Shown here piece after piece: positions 17,055-25,041 of a DNA stretch of 64,000 nt; positions within the stretch are counted from its first letter, which is position 1; every line of letters starts with the position of its first letter. This DNA comes from Actinomycetota bacterium (GTDB taxonomy: Bacteria; Actinomycetota; Actinomycetes; Mycobacteriales; Micromonosporaceae). The stretch covers positions 3,884-67,883 of the forward strand of contig VAWN01000021.1 in NCBI GenBank assembly GCA_005885555.1, written 5' to 3'. Position numbers and translations under genes: made by a program. The notes beneath the pieces are model-generated. The model searched no databases and was not told the DNA's origin. It worked only from the letters and a program-made list of their open reading frames with translations.

Positions 17055-18614
17055 TCAGTGGGCGAAATGCCGGGTACCCGTCAAGTACAGGGTGATCCCC
17101 GCCGCCTTGGCCGCGGCGATGGTCTCCTCGTCGCGGACCGAGCCGCCCGGCTGGACGACCGCCCGCACCCCGGCCTCGGCGAGCACCATGAACCCGTCCG
17201 GGAACGGGAAGTACGCGTCGGACGCGGCGACCGCACCGGCCGACCGCGAGCCGGCCCGCGCGACCGCCAGCCGCGCCGCGTCGACCCGGTTGACCTGTCC
17301 CATGCCGACCCCGACGGTGGCCCGGTCGGCGGCGAGCAGGATCGCGTTGGACTTGACCGCGCGCACCGCCCGCCACGCGAACTCCAGATCGCGCAGGGTC
17401 GCGGCGTCCGCGGACGCACCGGCGGCGAGCGTCCAGGCGGCCGGGGCGTCGCCGGGCGCGTCGATCCGGTCGGCCGTCTGGGTCAGCATCCCGCCGGACA
17501 GCCAGCGTACCTCGACCCGCTCGGGTGTCCACTGTGGAGCGACGAGGATGCGGATGTTCTTCTTGCGGGACAACACCTCCACCGCACCGTCCACATAGGA
17601 CGGTGCGACGACGACCTCGGTGAAGATCTCGCTGATCTGATCGGCCAGCGGCACGGTGACCGGCCCGTTGACCGCGATCACCCCGCCGAACGCCGAAACC
17701 GGGTCGCACGCGTGCGCCTTGCGGTGCGCCTGCGCCACATCCGCGCCGACCGCGATGCCGCACGGGTTGGCGTGCTTGACGACCGACACGCACGGGTCGG
17801 CGAAGTCGTTGGCCGCGCGCCACGCCGCGTCCGCGTCGACGTAGTTGTTGTACGACATCTCCTTGCCGTGCAACAACTTCGCCTGCGCCAGGCCGGCCGG
17901 GCGGGCCGGGTCGGTGTACAGCGCCGCCTGCTGGTGCGGGTTCTCGCCGTAGCGCAGCTGGCGGTCCAGGCGCAGCGCCATGCCGCCGAACCGCGGCCAC
18001 CAGTCGCCGCCGTCGAGCGCCTCGCGCACCGCGAACCACTCGGCCACCGCCACGTCATACTCCGCGATGTCCGCGAACGCCCGCGCCGCAAGGGCCCGCC
18101 GCTGCGCCGCCGTCGTCCCGCCGTCGCGCAACGCCTCCACAATCAGGGGGTACCCGGACGGCGCCGTCACCACCGCGACGTTCGCGTGGTTCTTCGCGGC
18201 CGCCCGTACCATCGCCGGACCGCCGATGTCGATCTGTTCCACGCAGGCGTCGAAGTCGCCGCCCGCGGCGACGGTCTCGCGGAACGGGTACAGGTTGGCG
18301 ACCAGCAGGTCGAACGGCGCGATACCGAACTGCGCCAACTGCTCCGCGTGCGCCGGCAGCCGCAGGTCGGCGAGCAGCCCCGCATGTACCGCCGGGTGCA
18401 GCGTCTTGACCCGCCCGTCCAGGCACTCCGGGAACCCGGTCAGCTCCTCGACCTTCGTCACCGGCACGCCGAGCCCGGCGATCCGCTCGGCCGTGCTGCC
18501 GGTGGACACGATCGCCACCCCGGCCTGCGCCAGTGCCGCCACGAGCCCGTCCAGCCCGGTCTTGTCGTACACGCTGATCAACGCTCGCCGGATGGGGCGC
18601 AGCTCGGCGGTCAC
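17055..18614 (-). CDS. purH: Bifunctional AICAR formyltransferase / IMP cyclohydrolase
   Basis: Catalyses the last two steps of IMP synthesis. The 519-residue length is normal. The N-terminal MGS-like cyclohydrolase domain ([22 protein letters not shown], then STGSTAERI and [16 protein letters not shown]) is followed by the transformylase domain with [16 protein letters not shown] and [10 protein letters not shown]. It begins with a GTG overlapping the purN stop by 4 bp (18611-18614), so purN-purH are translationally coupled. Confidence 0.98.
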   Translation of the reverse strand: MTAELRPIRRALISVYDKTGLDGLVAALAQAGVAIVSTGSTAERIAGLGVPVTKVEELTGFPECLDGRVKTLHPAVHAGLLADLRLPAHAEQLAQFGIAPFDLLVANLYPFRETVAAGGDFDACVEQIDIGGPAMVRAAAKNHANVAVVTAPSGYPLIVEALRDGGTTAAQRRALAARAFADIAEYDVAVAEWFAVREALDGGDWWPRFGGMALRLDRQLRYGENPHQQAALYTDPARPAGLAQAKLLHGKEMSYNNYVDADAAWRAANDFADPCVSVVKHANPCGIAVGADVAQAHRKAHACDPVSAFGGVIAVNGPVTVPLADQISEIFTEVVVAPSYVDGAVEVLSRKKNIRILVAPQWTPERVEVRWLSGGMLTQTADRIDAPGDAPAAWTLAAGASADAATLRDLEFAWRAVRAVKSNAILLAADRATVGVGMGQVNRVDAARLAVARAGSRSAGAVAASDAYFPFPDGFMVLAEAGVRAVVQPGGSVRDEETIAAAKAAGITLYLTGTRHFAH

Positions 18615-19219
18615 GGTATCCGTACCTTTCTTCCGGTGATGGTCCAGCCCTCGCGGACCAGTCGGCCGACGTACCCGACGAGCTGGCGCCGCTCCGCGTC
18701 CTTGATCCGCTCGGTGAGCGACTCTTCGGTGTCGTCGTCCAGCACCGGTACCGCGACCTGCGCCACGATCGGCCCGGTGTCCACCCCGGCGTCGACGAAG
18801 AACAGCGTGGCGCCGGCGACCTTCACGCCGTACGCGAGCGCGTCACGCGGCCCGTGGATGCCCGGGAACGCCGGCAGCAGAGCGTTGTGCGTGTTCAGGT
18901 ACCGGTCGCCGAACGCGGCCAGGAACTCGGCACCGACCAGCTTCAGGAACCCGGCCGAGACCACCAGGTCCGGCTCGTACCGCGCGACCGAGGCGGTCAG
19001 CGCGCGGTCCCAGTCCGGCCGCGACGGATAGTCGGATATCTGATGCACGAACGTCGGCACGTCGTGCTTCGCCGCCCGGGTCAGCCCCTCGATCCCGTCC
19101 CGGTCGGCGCCCACCGCGACGACCTCGGCGCCGTATCCGGGATCCGCGCAGGCGTCGAGCAGCGCCTGGAGATTGGTACCCGATCCGGACACCAGCACCA
19201 CGAGCCGCGCAGTCACCAC
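18611..19219 (-). CDS. purN: Phosphoribosylglycinamide formyltransferase
   Basis: Transfers a formyl group from 10-formyl-THF to GAR in purine synthesis. The 202 residues begin with the family signature [18 protein letters not shown] and contain the catalytic region [19 protein letters not shown] with the Asn-His pair and, further on, [13 protein letters not shown], which holds the catalytic aspartate. GTG start at 19219 (a second GTG follows directly). First gene of the purNH operon. Confidence 0.97.
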   Translation of the reverse strand: MVTARLVVLVSGSGTNLQALLDACADPGYGAEVVAVGADRDGIEGLTRAAKHDVPTFVHQISDYPSRPDWDRALTASVARYEPDLVVSAGFLKLVGAEFLAAFGDRYLNTHNALLPAFPGIHGPRDALAYGVKVAGATLFFVDAGVDTGPIVAQVAVPVLDDDTEESLTERIKDAERRQLVGYVGRLVREGWTITGRKVRIP

Positions 19220-19294
19220 CGCACCCTATCTCGTGGTACCTGCGGCACTGGCGGGGAGCGGGTACGCTGCGGGTCGTCCGGTGAGAGGAGACCC

Positions 19295-19845
19295 ATGCAG
19301 CCTGGCAGCCCAGGACCCGGCCAGGACCCGTACCAGCAGAACCCGTACAACCAGTACCCCCCGAACTACGGTCAGGTCCCGCAGTACCCGGATCCGTTCT
19401 CGCCGCAGTCCAGCCCGCCCTACGACCCGACGGGGGCCGGCAGCCCGTACCCGCCGGATCCCTTCGCGCCGCCCTCGTCGCCGGTGCAGCCGCCTCAGGA
19501 GTACTCGCTGTACGCCGAGCCGGCCGCGCCACCGCCGCCGCGGTGCCGCCGATGCCGCCGCCGATGATGGCCATGAACCAGAACAACAACACGTTCGGGC
19601 TACTCTCGATGATCTTCGGGATCGTCGCGCTGCCGATGCTGTGCTGCTTCTACACCGGCGCCGCGATCGGCATCGGCGCGGTGGTCCTCGGCATCGTCGG
19701 CCTGCAGAAGGCCAACCGCGGTGAGGCCGACAACAAGGGCATGGCGATCGCCGGCATCGTGTGCGGCGGGATCGCCGGGTTCCTCGGCCTGCTCTGGATC
19801 ATCGCCGTCGCCGCGTTCCACTTCGCCACCCCGACCTACAGTTGA
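19295..19845 (+). CDS. DUF4190-type membrane protein with proline-rich N-terminus, apparent -1 frameshift
   Basis: The ATG at 19295 follows GAGAGGAG and opens a Pro/Gln/Tyr-rich cytoplasmic tail (PYQQNPYNQYPPNYGQVPQY) that runs into a stop at 19567. From about 19543 the next frame gives the expected continuation: PPMPPPMMAMNQNNNTFGLLSMIFGIVALPM, then the paired hydrophobic segments of DUF4190 with the GMAIAGIVCGGIAGFLG core. One base is missing in the CCG-repeat around 19530-19543. Rejoined, the protein has about 183 residues. The family is common in actinomycetes with unknown function. Either the gene is broken or the sequence has an indel error in the triplet tract. Confidence 0.8.
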
Positions 19846-19858
19846 CGCGCCGACGCGC

Positions 19859-19928
19859 CGATCTTGGAGTTGTGGTGCCCGACTCGCGGAGCGCGATCCC
19901 TTATGTCGCCGACACAAGTCCAGGATCG
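19859..19928. repeat. Palindromic dispersed repeat, family A, copy 2
   Basis: The arms CGATCTTGGAGTTGTG (19859-19874) and CACAAGTCCAGGATCG (19913-19928) flank a centre containing CCCGACTCGCGGAGCGCGAT. The whole element is the reverse complement of the copy at 6443-6512, with only a few changes. Here it lies between convergent genes. Confidence 0.85.
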
Positions 19929-19930
19929 CG

Positions 19931-20012
19931 GGGCGGGTCGGCGCGCGGGGCGGGTCGCCGCGCAGGGCTGGTCGCCGCGCGGGGCGGGTCGGCGCGCGGG
20001 GCTAGTCGCCGC
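19931..20012. repeat. Short tandem repeats of about 17-18 bp
   Basis: About four to five imperfect units of the type GGGGCGGGTCGGCGCGC / GGGCTGGTCGCCGCGC follow repeat element A. The last unit runs into the 3' end of the DUF6350 gene (stop at 20002), so the C-terminal codons of that protein lie in the repeat edge. Confidence 0.7.
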
Positions 20013-21228
20013 GAGCGCGGCGGCGGCTGGTCCGGGAGCCGGCGAGCACCCGGGCGCCGGCCGTCGCGATCAGCGCGCCGAACGCCACCACGCCGGCCGC
20101 GACCGGCACGACCGTCCACCCGACCGGGCCGGCCACCGCGAGCCGGCCGGAGCCGAGCGGGCCACCGGAGGCCCAGCTCACCGCGCCCAGCAGCACCCCG
20201 GCCACCGGCCCGGCCAGCAGCGCGGCAGCCATCAGGGGGCCCCATCCCGGTACCTTCGGCCGGTCCGGCTCGGTGCTGTCCCGCGCCGCGCCGCGACCCA
20301 GTCCGGTCGCCGTCTCGCGGGAGCGCCGGCGCACCAGCAGCCAACCCGCGGCCATGCCGCCGGCCATCGGTAGCCCGAGCAGCAGCGGCGCCACGCCGGA
20401 CACCGCCTGGTCGGGCAGCGCGGCGAGGACCGGCACCGCCGGCAACGCGCCGAGCTTGACGGTGGCCGCGCTGACCGTGGTACCGCTGCCCAGGGCGAAC
20501 CCCGGTCCGATCAGGTAGGCCGCCGCCCAGGTCGCCAGGTTCGGCGCGAAGGCGAGGCACAGCAGGGTCACCCCGGCCTGGCCGAGCACCCCGGTGTGGT
20601 AGCTGGCCAGCGTCGCGCTGGCCGGACCGCCGGACACCGCGAGGGCCACTCCGGCGACCGCGGCCCCGGCCCCGAGCACCAACAGCGCGGCAACGGTACC
20701 GGTGCGCAGCGCATCACGCAGCACCCCCGGCAGCCGTCGCGCGGCGCGGCGCAGCACCCGGCTCTCCGCCAGCGCGCCGATCCCCGCGAAGGCCAGGCCG
20801 AACCCGGCCAGCGTCAGGCCGGCCGGCAACGGCTCCGCCAGCCCCCGGGTCAGTACCGCCGCCAGCGCGCCGAGCAGCCCGTAGATCACGGCGACCGCAC
20901 CGGCGGCCAGGCCGGCCGGCGCCAGCCGCCGCGCCCCGATCGCCCGGCTGGTGTGTACCCCCGCCCGCCCGACCCGCCACGCCGCCAGTACCGACAATCC
21001 CAGCGGCACCAGTCCGAACCGGCCCGCGTTGGTGGACAGCGGCACGCCGTGCGCGAGCAGCCAGGCCCCGGTACCCCCGGGAATTTCCAGGTGACCCGTC
21101 ACCAGGCCGACCACCGCGACCACCGGGATGTAGGAGACCAGGGCCGCCCAGGTGGTCGTCACCGTCGCGGCCAGCAGCACCGGCGCGCGGCGGCGGGCCG
21201 CCGCCCCCGCTACCTCGGTGCCGGCCAT
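20002..21228 (-). CDS. DUF6350 / PerM-type polytopic membrane protein
   Basis: A 408-residue integral membrane protein with about ten hydrophobic segments and an Arg-rich C-terminus (SRTSRRRARGD). The ATG at 21228 begins MAGTEVAGAAARRRAPVLLAATVTTTW, which fits the family start; the frame is open further but that part is antisense to sucD. It lies 5 bp after the sucD stop, so it is in the sucCD transcription unit, an arrangement common in actinomycetes. The family has been linked to cell division in mycobacteria; the function here is inferred from similarity only. Confidence 0.82.
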   Translation of the reverse strand: MAGTEVAGAAARRRAPVLLAATVTTTWAALVSYIPVVAVVGLVTGHLEIPGGTGAWLLAHGVPLSTNAGRFGLVPLGLSVLAAWRVGRAGVHTSRAIGARRLAPAGLAAGAVAVIYGLLGALAAVLTRGLAEPLPAGLTLAGFGLAFAGIGALAESRVLRRAARRLPGVLRDALRTGTVAALLVLGAGAAVAGVALAVSGGPASATLASYHTGVLGQAGVTLLCLAFAPNLATWAAAYLIGPGFALGSGTTVSAATVKLGALPAVPVLAALPDQAVSGVAPLLLGLPMAGGMAAGWLLVRRRSRETATGLGRGAARDSTEPDRPKVPGWGPLMAAALLAGPVAGVLLGAVSWASGGPLGSGRLAVAGPVGWTVVPVAAGVVAFGALIATAGARVLAGSRTSRRRARGD

Positions 21229-21233
21229 GGCGC

Positions 21234-22121
21234 TCAGCGGGCCGTGACCACCTCGCGCATGAGCCGCGCGGTCTCGCTCGGCGTCTTGCCGACCTTCACC
21301 CCGGCGGCCTCCAGCGCGACCTTCTTGGCTTCGGCGGTACCCGACGAGCCGGAGATGATCGCGCCCGCGTGCCCCATGGTCTTGCCCGGCGGCGCGGTGA
21401 ACCCGGCGATGTACCCGACCACCGGCTTGGTCACGTTGGCCTTGACGAACTCCGCGGCCCGCTCCTCGGCGTCGCCGCCGATCTCGCCGATCATCACGAT
21501 CGCGTCGGTGTCCGGGTCGTTCTGGAAGGCGGCCAGCGCGTCGATGTGGGTGGTGCCGATGACCGGGTCGCCGCCGATGCCGACGCAGGTGGAGAAGCCG
21601 ATGTCGCGCAGCTCGTACATCATCTGGTAGGTCAGCGTGCCGGACTTGCTGACCAGGCCGATGCGGCCCGGCCCGGTGATGTCGGCCGGGATGATGCCGG
21701 CGTTGGACTGGCCGGGCGAGGCGACGCCGGGGCAGTTCGGGCCGACGATGCGGGTACGGCTGCCGCGCGCCACGTTGTACGCCCACGCGGCGGTGGTGTC
21801 GTGCACCGGGATGCCCTCGGTGATCACCACCGCGAGCGGGATCTGCGCGTCGATCGCCTCGGTCATGGCGGACCTGGCGAAGGCCGGCGGGACGAAGATG
21901 ACCGACGCGTCCGCGCCGGTCTCCCGCATGGCCTCGGCGACACCGGCGAACACCGGCACCTTGACGCCGTCGAAGTCCACCTGCTGCCCGGCCTTGCGCG
22001 GGTTGGTACCCCCGACGATGTTGGTACCGGCACGCAGCATCCGCCGGGTGTGCCTGGAGCCTTCGGAGCCGGTCACGCCCTGGACGATGACCCGGGAGTC
22101 CTTGGTGAGCCAGATCGCCAT
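21234..22121 (-). CDS. sucD: Succinate-CoA ligase, alpha subunit
   Basis: The 295 residues start [21 protein letters not shown], the family N-terminus that binds CoA. The [15 protein letters not shown] motif and the phosphohistidine loop [14 protein letters not shown] are present. It lies 1 bp from sucC; the two subunits make the TCA-cycle enzyme that interconverts succinyl-CoA and succinate with NTP formation. Confidence 0.98.
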   Translation of the reverse strand: MAIWLTKDSRVIVQGVTGSEGSRHTRRMLRAGTNIVGGTNPRKAGQQVDFDGVKVPVFAGVAEAMRETGADASVIFVPPAFARSAMTEAIDAQIPLAVVITEGIPVHDTTAAWAYNVARGSRTRIVGPNCPGVASPGQSNAGIIPADITGPGRIGLVSKSGTLTYQMMYELRDIGFSTCVGIGGDPVIGTTHIDALAAFQNDPDTDAIVMIGEIGGDAEERAAEFVKANVTKPVVGYIAGFTAPPGKTMGHAGAIISGSSGTAEAKKVALEAAGVKVGKTPSETARLMREVVTAR

Positions 22122-22122
22122 G

Positions 22123-23295
22123 TCACGCCCTCGCTAGTTCCGCCGCGCGCCGAGCGGCGCCGTCCATCGTGTCGACGCGCTCGACGAGCGGGTTGTTCGC
22201 GCCGTCGAGGATCCGCCGGCCCTCGTCGGCGTTGTTGCCGTCCAGCCGCACGACCAACGGCTTGTCCACCGCCTCGCCGCGCTCGCCCAGCAGGGCGAAC
22301 GCCTGCAGGATGCCGTTGGCGACCGCGTCGCAGGAGGTGATGCCGCCGAACACGTTGACGAACACGCTCTTCACGCTCGGGTCGGACAGCACGATCTCCA
22401 GCCCGTTGGCCATGACCTCGGCGCTGGCGCCGCCGCCGATGTCGAGGAAGTTGGCCGGGCGTACCCCACCGACCTCCTCGCCCGCGTAGGCCACCACGTC
22501 CAGCGTGGACATGACCAGGCCGGCGCCGTTGCCGATGATGCCGACCTCGCCGTCGAGCTTGACGTAGTTGAGGTCGCGCTCCTTGGCGCGCTGCTCCAGC
22601 GGGTCGACCGCGGACCGGTCGGCCCAGGCCTCGTGGTCGGAGTGCCGGAACGTGGCGTTGTCGTCGAAGGTGACCTTGGCGTCCAGCAGGAGCACCTTGC
22701 CGCCGACCACCTTCGCGAGCGGGTTGACCTCGACCAGGGTGGCGTCCTCGTCAACGAACGTCTTCCACAGCTTCACCGCGATGGCGGTCACCTGGTCAGC
22801 GACGTCGGCCGGGAACTGCGCCCGGGTCACGATGTCGCGCGCCTTGGCCTCGTCGACCCCGACGGTCGCCTCGATCGGCTCCCGGACCACCTTCTCCGGC
22901 GTCTCGTGGGCGACCTGCTCGATCTCCATGCCACCGGCCGTGCTGGCGATGCACAGGAAGGTGCGGTTGGCGCGGTCCAGCAGATAGGAGAAGTAGTACT
23001 CCTCCTCGATGTCCGCCGTCGTGGTCACCATGACCTTGTGGACGGTGTGGCCCTTGATGTCCATGCCGAGGATGTCCTGCGCGCGCTGCTGCGCCTCGTC
23101 GACACCGTCGGCCAGCTTGACGCCGCCGGCCTTGCCCCGGCCGCCGACCTTCACCTGTGCCTTGACCACCACCCGGCCGCCGAGCCGCTCGGCGATCGCC
23201 CGAGCCTCCTCGGGAGTGTCCGCCACCCCGCCGTCCAGCACCGGCAGCCCGTGCCGGGCGAACAGCTCGCGCCCCTGGTACTCGTACAGGTCCAC
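22123..23295 (-). CDS. sucC: Succinate-CoA ligase, beta subunit
   Basis: The 390 residues begin at a GTG at 23295 ([16 protein letters not shown], the canonical start) with AAGGG 7 bases upstream; an open frame continues to 23361 but lacks family similarity. An ATP-grasp domain ([21 protein letters not shown]) is followed by the ligase domain with [16 protein letters not shown] and [12 protein letters not shown]. First gene of sucC-sucD-PerM. Confidence 0.97.
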   Translation of the reverse strand: MDLYEYQGRELFARHGLPVLDGGVADTPEEARAIAERLGGRVVVKAQVKVGGRGKAGGVKLADGVDEAQQRAQDILGMDIKGHTVHKVMVTTTADIEEEYYFSYLLDRANRTFLCIASTAGGMEIEQVAHETPEKVVREPIEATVGVDEAKARDIVTRAQFPADVADQVTAIAVKLWKTFVDEDATLVEVNPLAKVVGGKVLLLDAKVTFDDNATFRHSDHEAWADRSAVDPLEQRAKERDLNYVKLDGEVGIIGNGAGLVMSTLDVVAYAGEEVGGVRPANFLDIGGGASAEVMANGLEIVLSDPSVKSVFVNVFGGITSCDAVANGILQAFALLGERGEAVDKPLVVRLDGNNADEGRRILDGANNPLVERVDTMDGAARRAAELARA

Positions 23296-23515
23296 CTGGA
23301 ACCCTTCCCGTTCGCCTGAGCATCCCTGCCCGGAGCCTAATCGGCGGCGGGCCGCCGGCATTCATCCGGGTACTCGCCGGGTGAATTTCGCCAAAGGTCA
23401 CGTAACCCCGGCCCGAGGGCGTCGTTGAGCAGCATGTCGGCGCCGCGTGACGGCGCCGGCACCAAAAGCGGCCGATGCCCTGTCGGTCGAGGGGTGGCGG
23501 CGGGGCGTCGTGCAT

Positions 23516-23552
23516 GAGTGGCCGGGCGTGTGAGGGGTGCGTCCGGCCACTC
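23516..23552 (-). terminator. Hairpin terminator after the IcmB-type gene
   Basis: The arms GAGTGGCCGG (23516-23525) and CCGGCCACTC (23543-23552) pair perfectly, just beyond the 3' end of the B12-binding subunit gene (stop at 23561). The stretch from 23296 to 23515 upstream of sucC holds no gene; it must contain the sucC promoter. Confidence 0.65.
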
Positions 23553-23560
23553 CCTTTTCC

Positions 23561-23971
23561 TCAGCTCGTTTCGACCGGTTGTCCGACATTGGCGCGTACC
23601 CATTCCACAATGGCCCGCGTCGAGGCGCCCGGCGTGAACACCTTCGGTACCCCGAGCCTGGCCAGTTCCGGGATGTCCTCGTCGGGGATGATGCCGCCAC
23701 CGAACACCACGATGTCCTCGGCTCCCCGTTCCCGCAGCAGTTCGACCACCCGGCGGAAGAGCGTCATATGCGCTCCGGACAGCACCGACAGCCCGACGGC
23801 GTCGGCGTCCTCCTGGATCGCGGTCTCGACGATCTGCTCCGGGGTCTGGTGCAGCCCGGTGTAGATGACCTCCATGCCGGCGTCGCGCAGGGCCCGGGCG
23901 ACCACCTTCGCGCCGCGGTCGTGGCCATCCAGCCCCGGCTTCGCGACGACGACTCGAATGCGCGAGGCCAT
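23561..23971 (-). CDS. icmB: Cobalamin-binding small subunit of an acyl-CoA mutase (IcmB-like)
   Basis: A 136-residue stand-alone B12-binding protein. The base-off/His-on signature [10 protein letters not shown] near residues 13-22, LSVLSGAH in the middle and [10 protein letters not shown] are present. Length and sequence agree with the small subunit of isobutyryl-CoA mutase, which with the IcmA subunit interconverts isobutyryl- and butyryl-CoA; stand-alone methylmalonyl-CoA mutase-type subunits look similar. The catalytic large subunit is not in this window. It lies upstream of sucCD on the same strand, consistent with acyl-CoA feeding into succinyl-CoA metabolism. Confidence 0.85.
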   Translation of the reverse strand: MASRIRVVVAKPGLDGHDRGAKVVARALRDAGMEVIYTGLHQTPEQIVETAIQEDADAVGLSVLSGAHMTLFRRVVELLRERGAEDIVVFGGGIIPDEDIPELARLGVPKVFTPGASTRAIVEWVRANVGQPVETS

Positions 23972-24323
23972 GTGTCCACCCCTTTACTCCACGTGTGCTT
24001 GAACGAACGGTAACCCGTGACGGCGTGTTGCGATGTGTCGGGTACCACAGCACGTTGACGACAATAAGTGAATGCGCGATGACAGAAAGCGTTGACCTCT
24101 AACGAAGTCGTAACCTCAAAGGTAACGAACCCGGCGTGTCGCCTCGGTTGGCACCAGGAAAACTCCCGGTCGACTTGTGAGGCCGGTAACGGATTAGCTA
24201 CGGTGACCCCTGTTGCCATTCCGGTCACCGCCGAATGGCGGCAGCCAGCGGGCCGCCGGGCCCCCCACCCCCACCCCGCCCGGTATCCGCCCCGCGGCTC
24301 AACTCGGATTTCGGAGGGTGTGC
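23972..24323. other. 352-bp divergent regulatory region
   Basis: Lies between the IcmB-type gene (reverse) and the LytM-like gene (forward). The part from about 24050 to 24210 is A+T-richer and holds promoter-like hexamers on the forward strand (TTGACG near 24056, TTGACC near 24091, TAGCTA near 24197), none with a clearly matching partner at 17-18 bp. Small direct repeats of GTAAC occur at about 24011-24190. I looked for a cyclic-di-AMP riboswitch, frequent before cell-wall hydrolases, and did not find its conserved blocks. Confidence 0.5.
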
Positions 24324-25019
24324 GTGTCTTCTCGGGAAGATCGCGGCCGCTATCGTGGGCGCCGTCGGGCGCCTAGTCCCCCGTACACCCGGTACGCCGT
24401 GGTGGTCACCGGTGCTTTCCTGGGCGCCGGCGTGGTGGCGATGGGATCAGCGGCGCTTCCGGGTACGACACCCGACAGCGGGCTGACCGCGACGTCCGCG
24501 AGCGGCGCCTTCACCGTCAATGACCTCAATGCCCGCCAGGCCGCGGCCGACCGGGCCAACCGGGCCACCGACCGCACCAGCCCGGCCTCGCCGGACGCGG
24601 TCGACGCCGGCCTGTGGTTGCTGCCGCTGCGCAACTACACGGTCGCCGCACCGTTCGGCGCGCACGCCGGGATCCACCCGGGCATCAGCCTCGCCGCCCA
24701 GGAGGGCACCCCGTTCGTCGCCGCGCACAGCGGCAAGGTGGTCCTCGCCCGGTACTCGGGCGGCCTCGGGCTCACCGTCGTCATCGACACCGGCAACGGC
24801 ACCACGGTCACCTACGGGCACGCCTCCCGGCTGCTGGTACACGAAGGGCAGCAGGTCGAGGCCGGCGATCTGGTCGGGCTGGTCGGCAGCAGCGGGTACG
24901 CCTACGGCAGCACGCTGTACTACGAGGTGCAGCGCGACGGCAAGCCGATCGACGCGGTCACCTTCATGCTGACCAAGGGCGTCGACCTCACCAAGGCCAC
25001 CGAAGCCGTCGATAGCTGA
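24324..25019 (+). CDS. M23/LytM-fold protein with degenerate metal site
   Basis: A 231-residue protein from a GTG at 24324 with GGAGGG 8 bases before. An Arg-rich N-terminus and one hydrophobic helix (YAVVVTGAFLGAGVVAMGSAAL, about 26-47) make a signal anchor, then an Ala-rich linker, then a LytM domain (about 105-225). The fold motifs are clear (APFGAHAGIHPGISLAAQEG, GNGTTVTYGHAS, GQQVEAGDLVGLVGSSGYAYG). However, the zinc ligands are changed: HxxxD reads HPGIS and the LHFE motif reads LYYE. It is therefore probably a non-catalytic, peptidoglycan-binding or scaffold/activator protein, as with SpoIIQ-type relatives. Extracytoplasmic. Confidence 0.85.
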   Translation: MSSREDRGRYRGRRRAPSPPYTRYAVVVTGAFLGAGVVAMGSAALPGTTPDSGLTATSASGAFTVNDLNARQAAADRANRATDRTSPASPDAVDAGLWLLPLRNYTVAAPFGAHAGIHPGISLAAQEGTPFVAAHSGKVVLARYSGGLGLTVVIDTGNGTTVTYGHASRLLVHEGQQVEAGDLVGLVGSSGYAYGSTLYYEVQRDGKPIDAVTFMLTKGVDLTKATEAVDS

Positions 25020-25041
25020 ATTAGCTGGTTCGCTCCGCTCA

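Noticed and set aside
24000-24320. Possible cyclic-di-AMP riboswitch before the LytM-like gene
   Set aside because: Such switches are common before actinomycete cell-wall genes, but the expected conserved blocks (GGGGGACCC, GGGGTGAAT, CAGCTAACC type) are not present in order.
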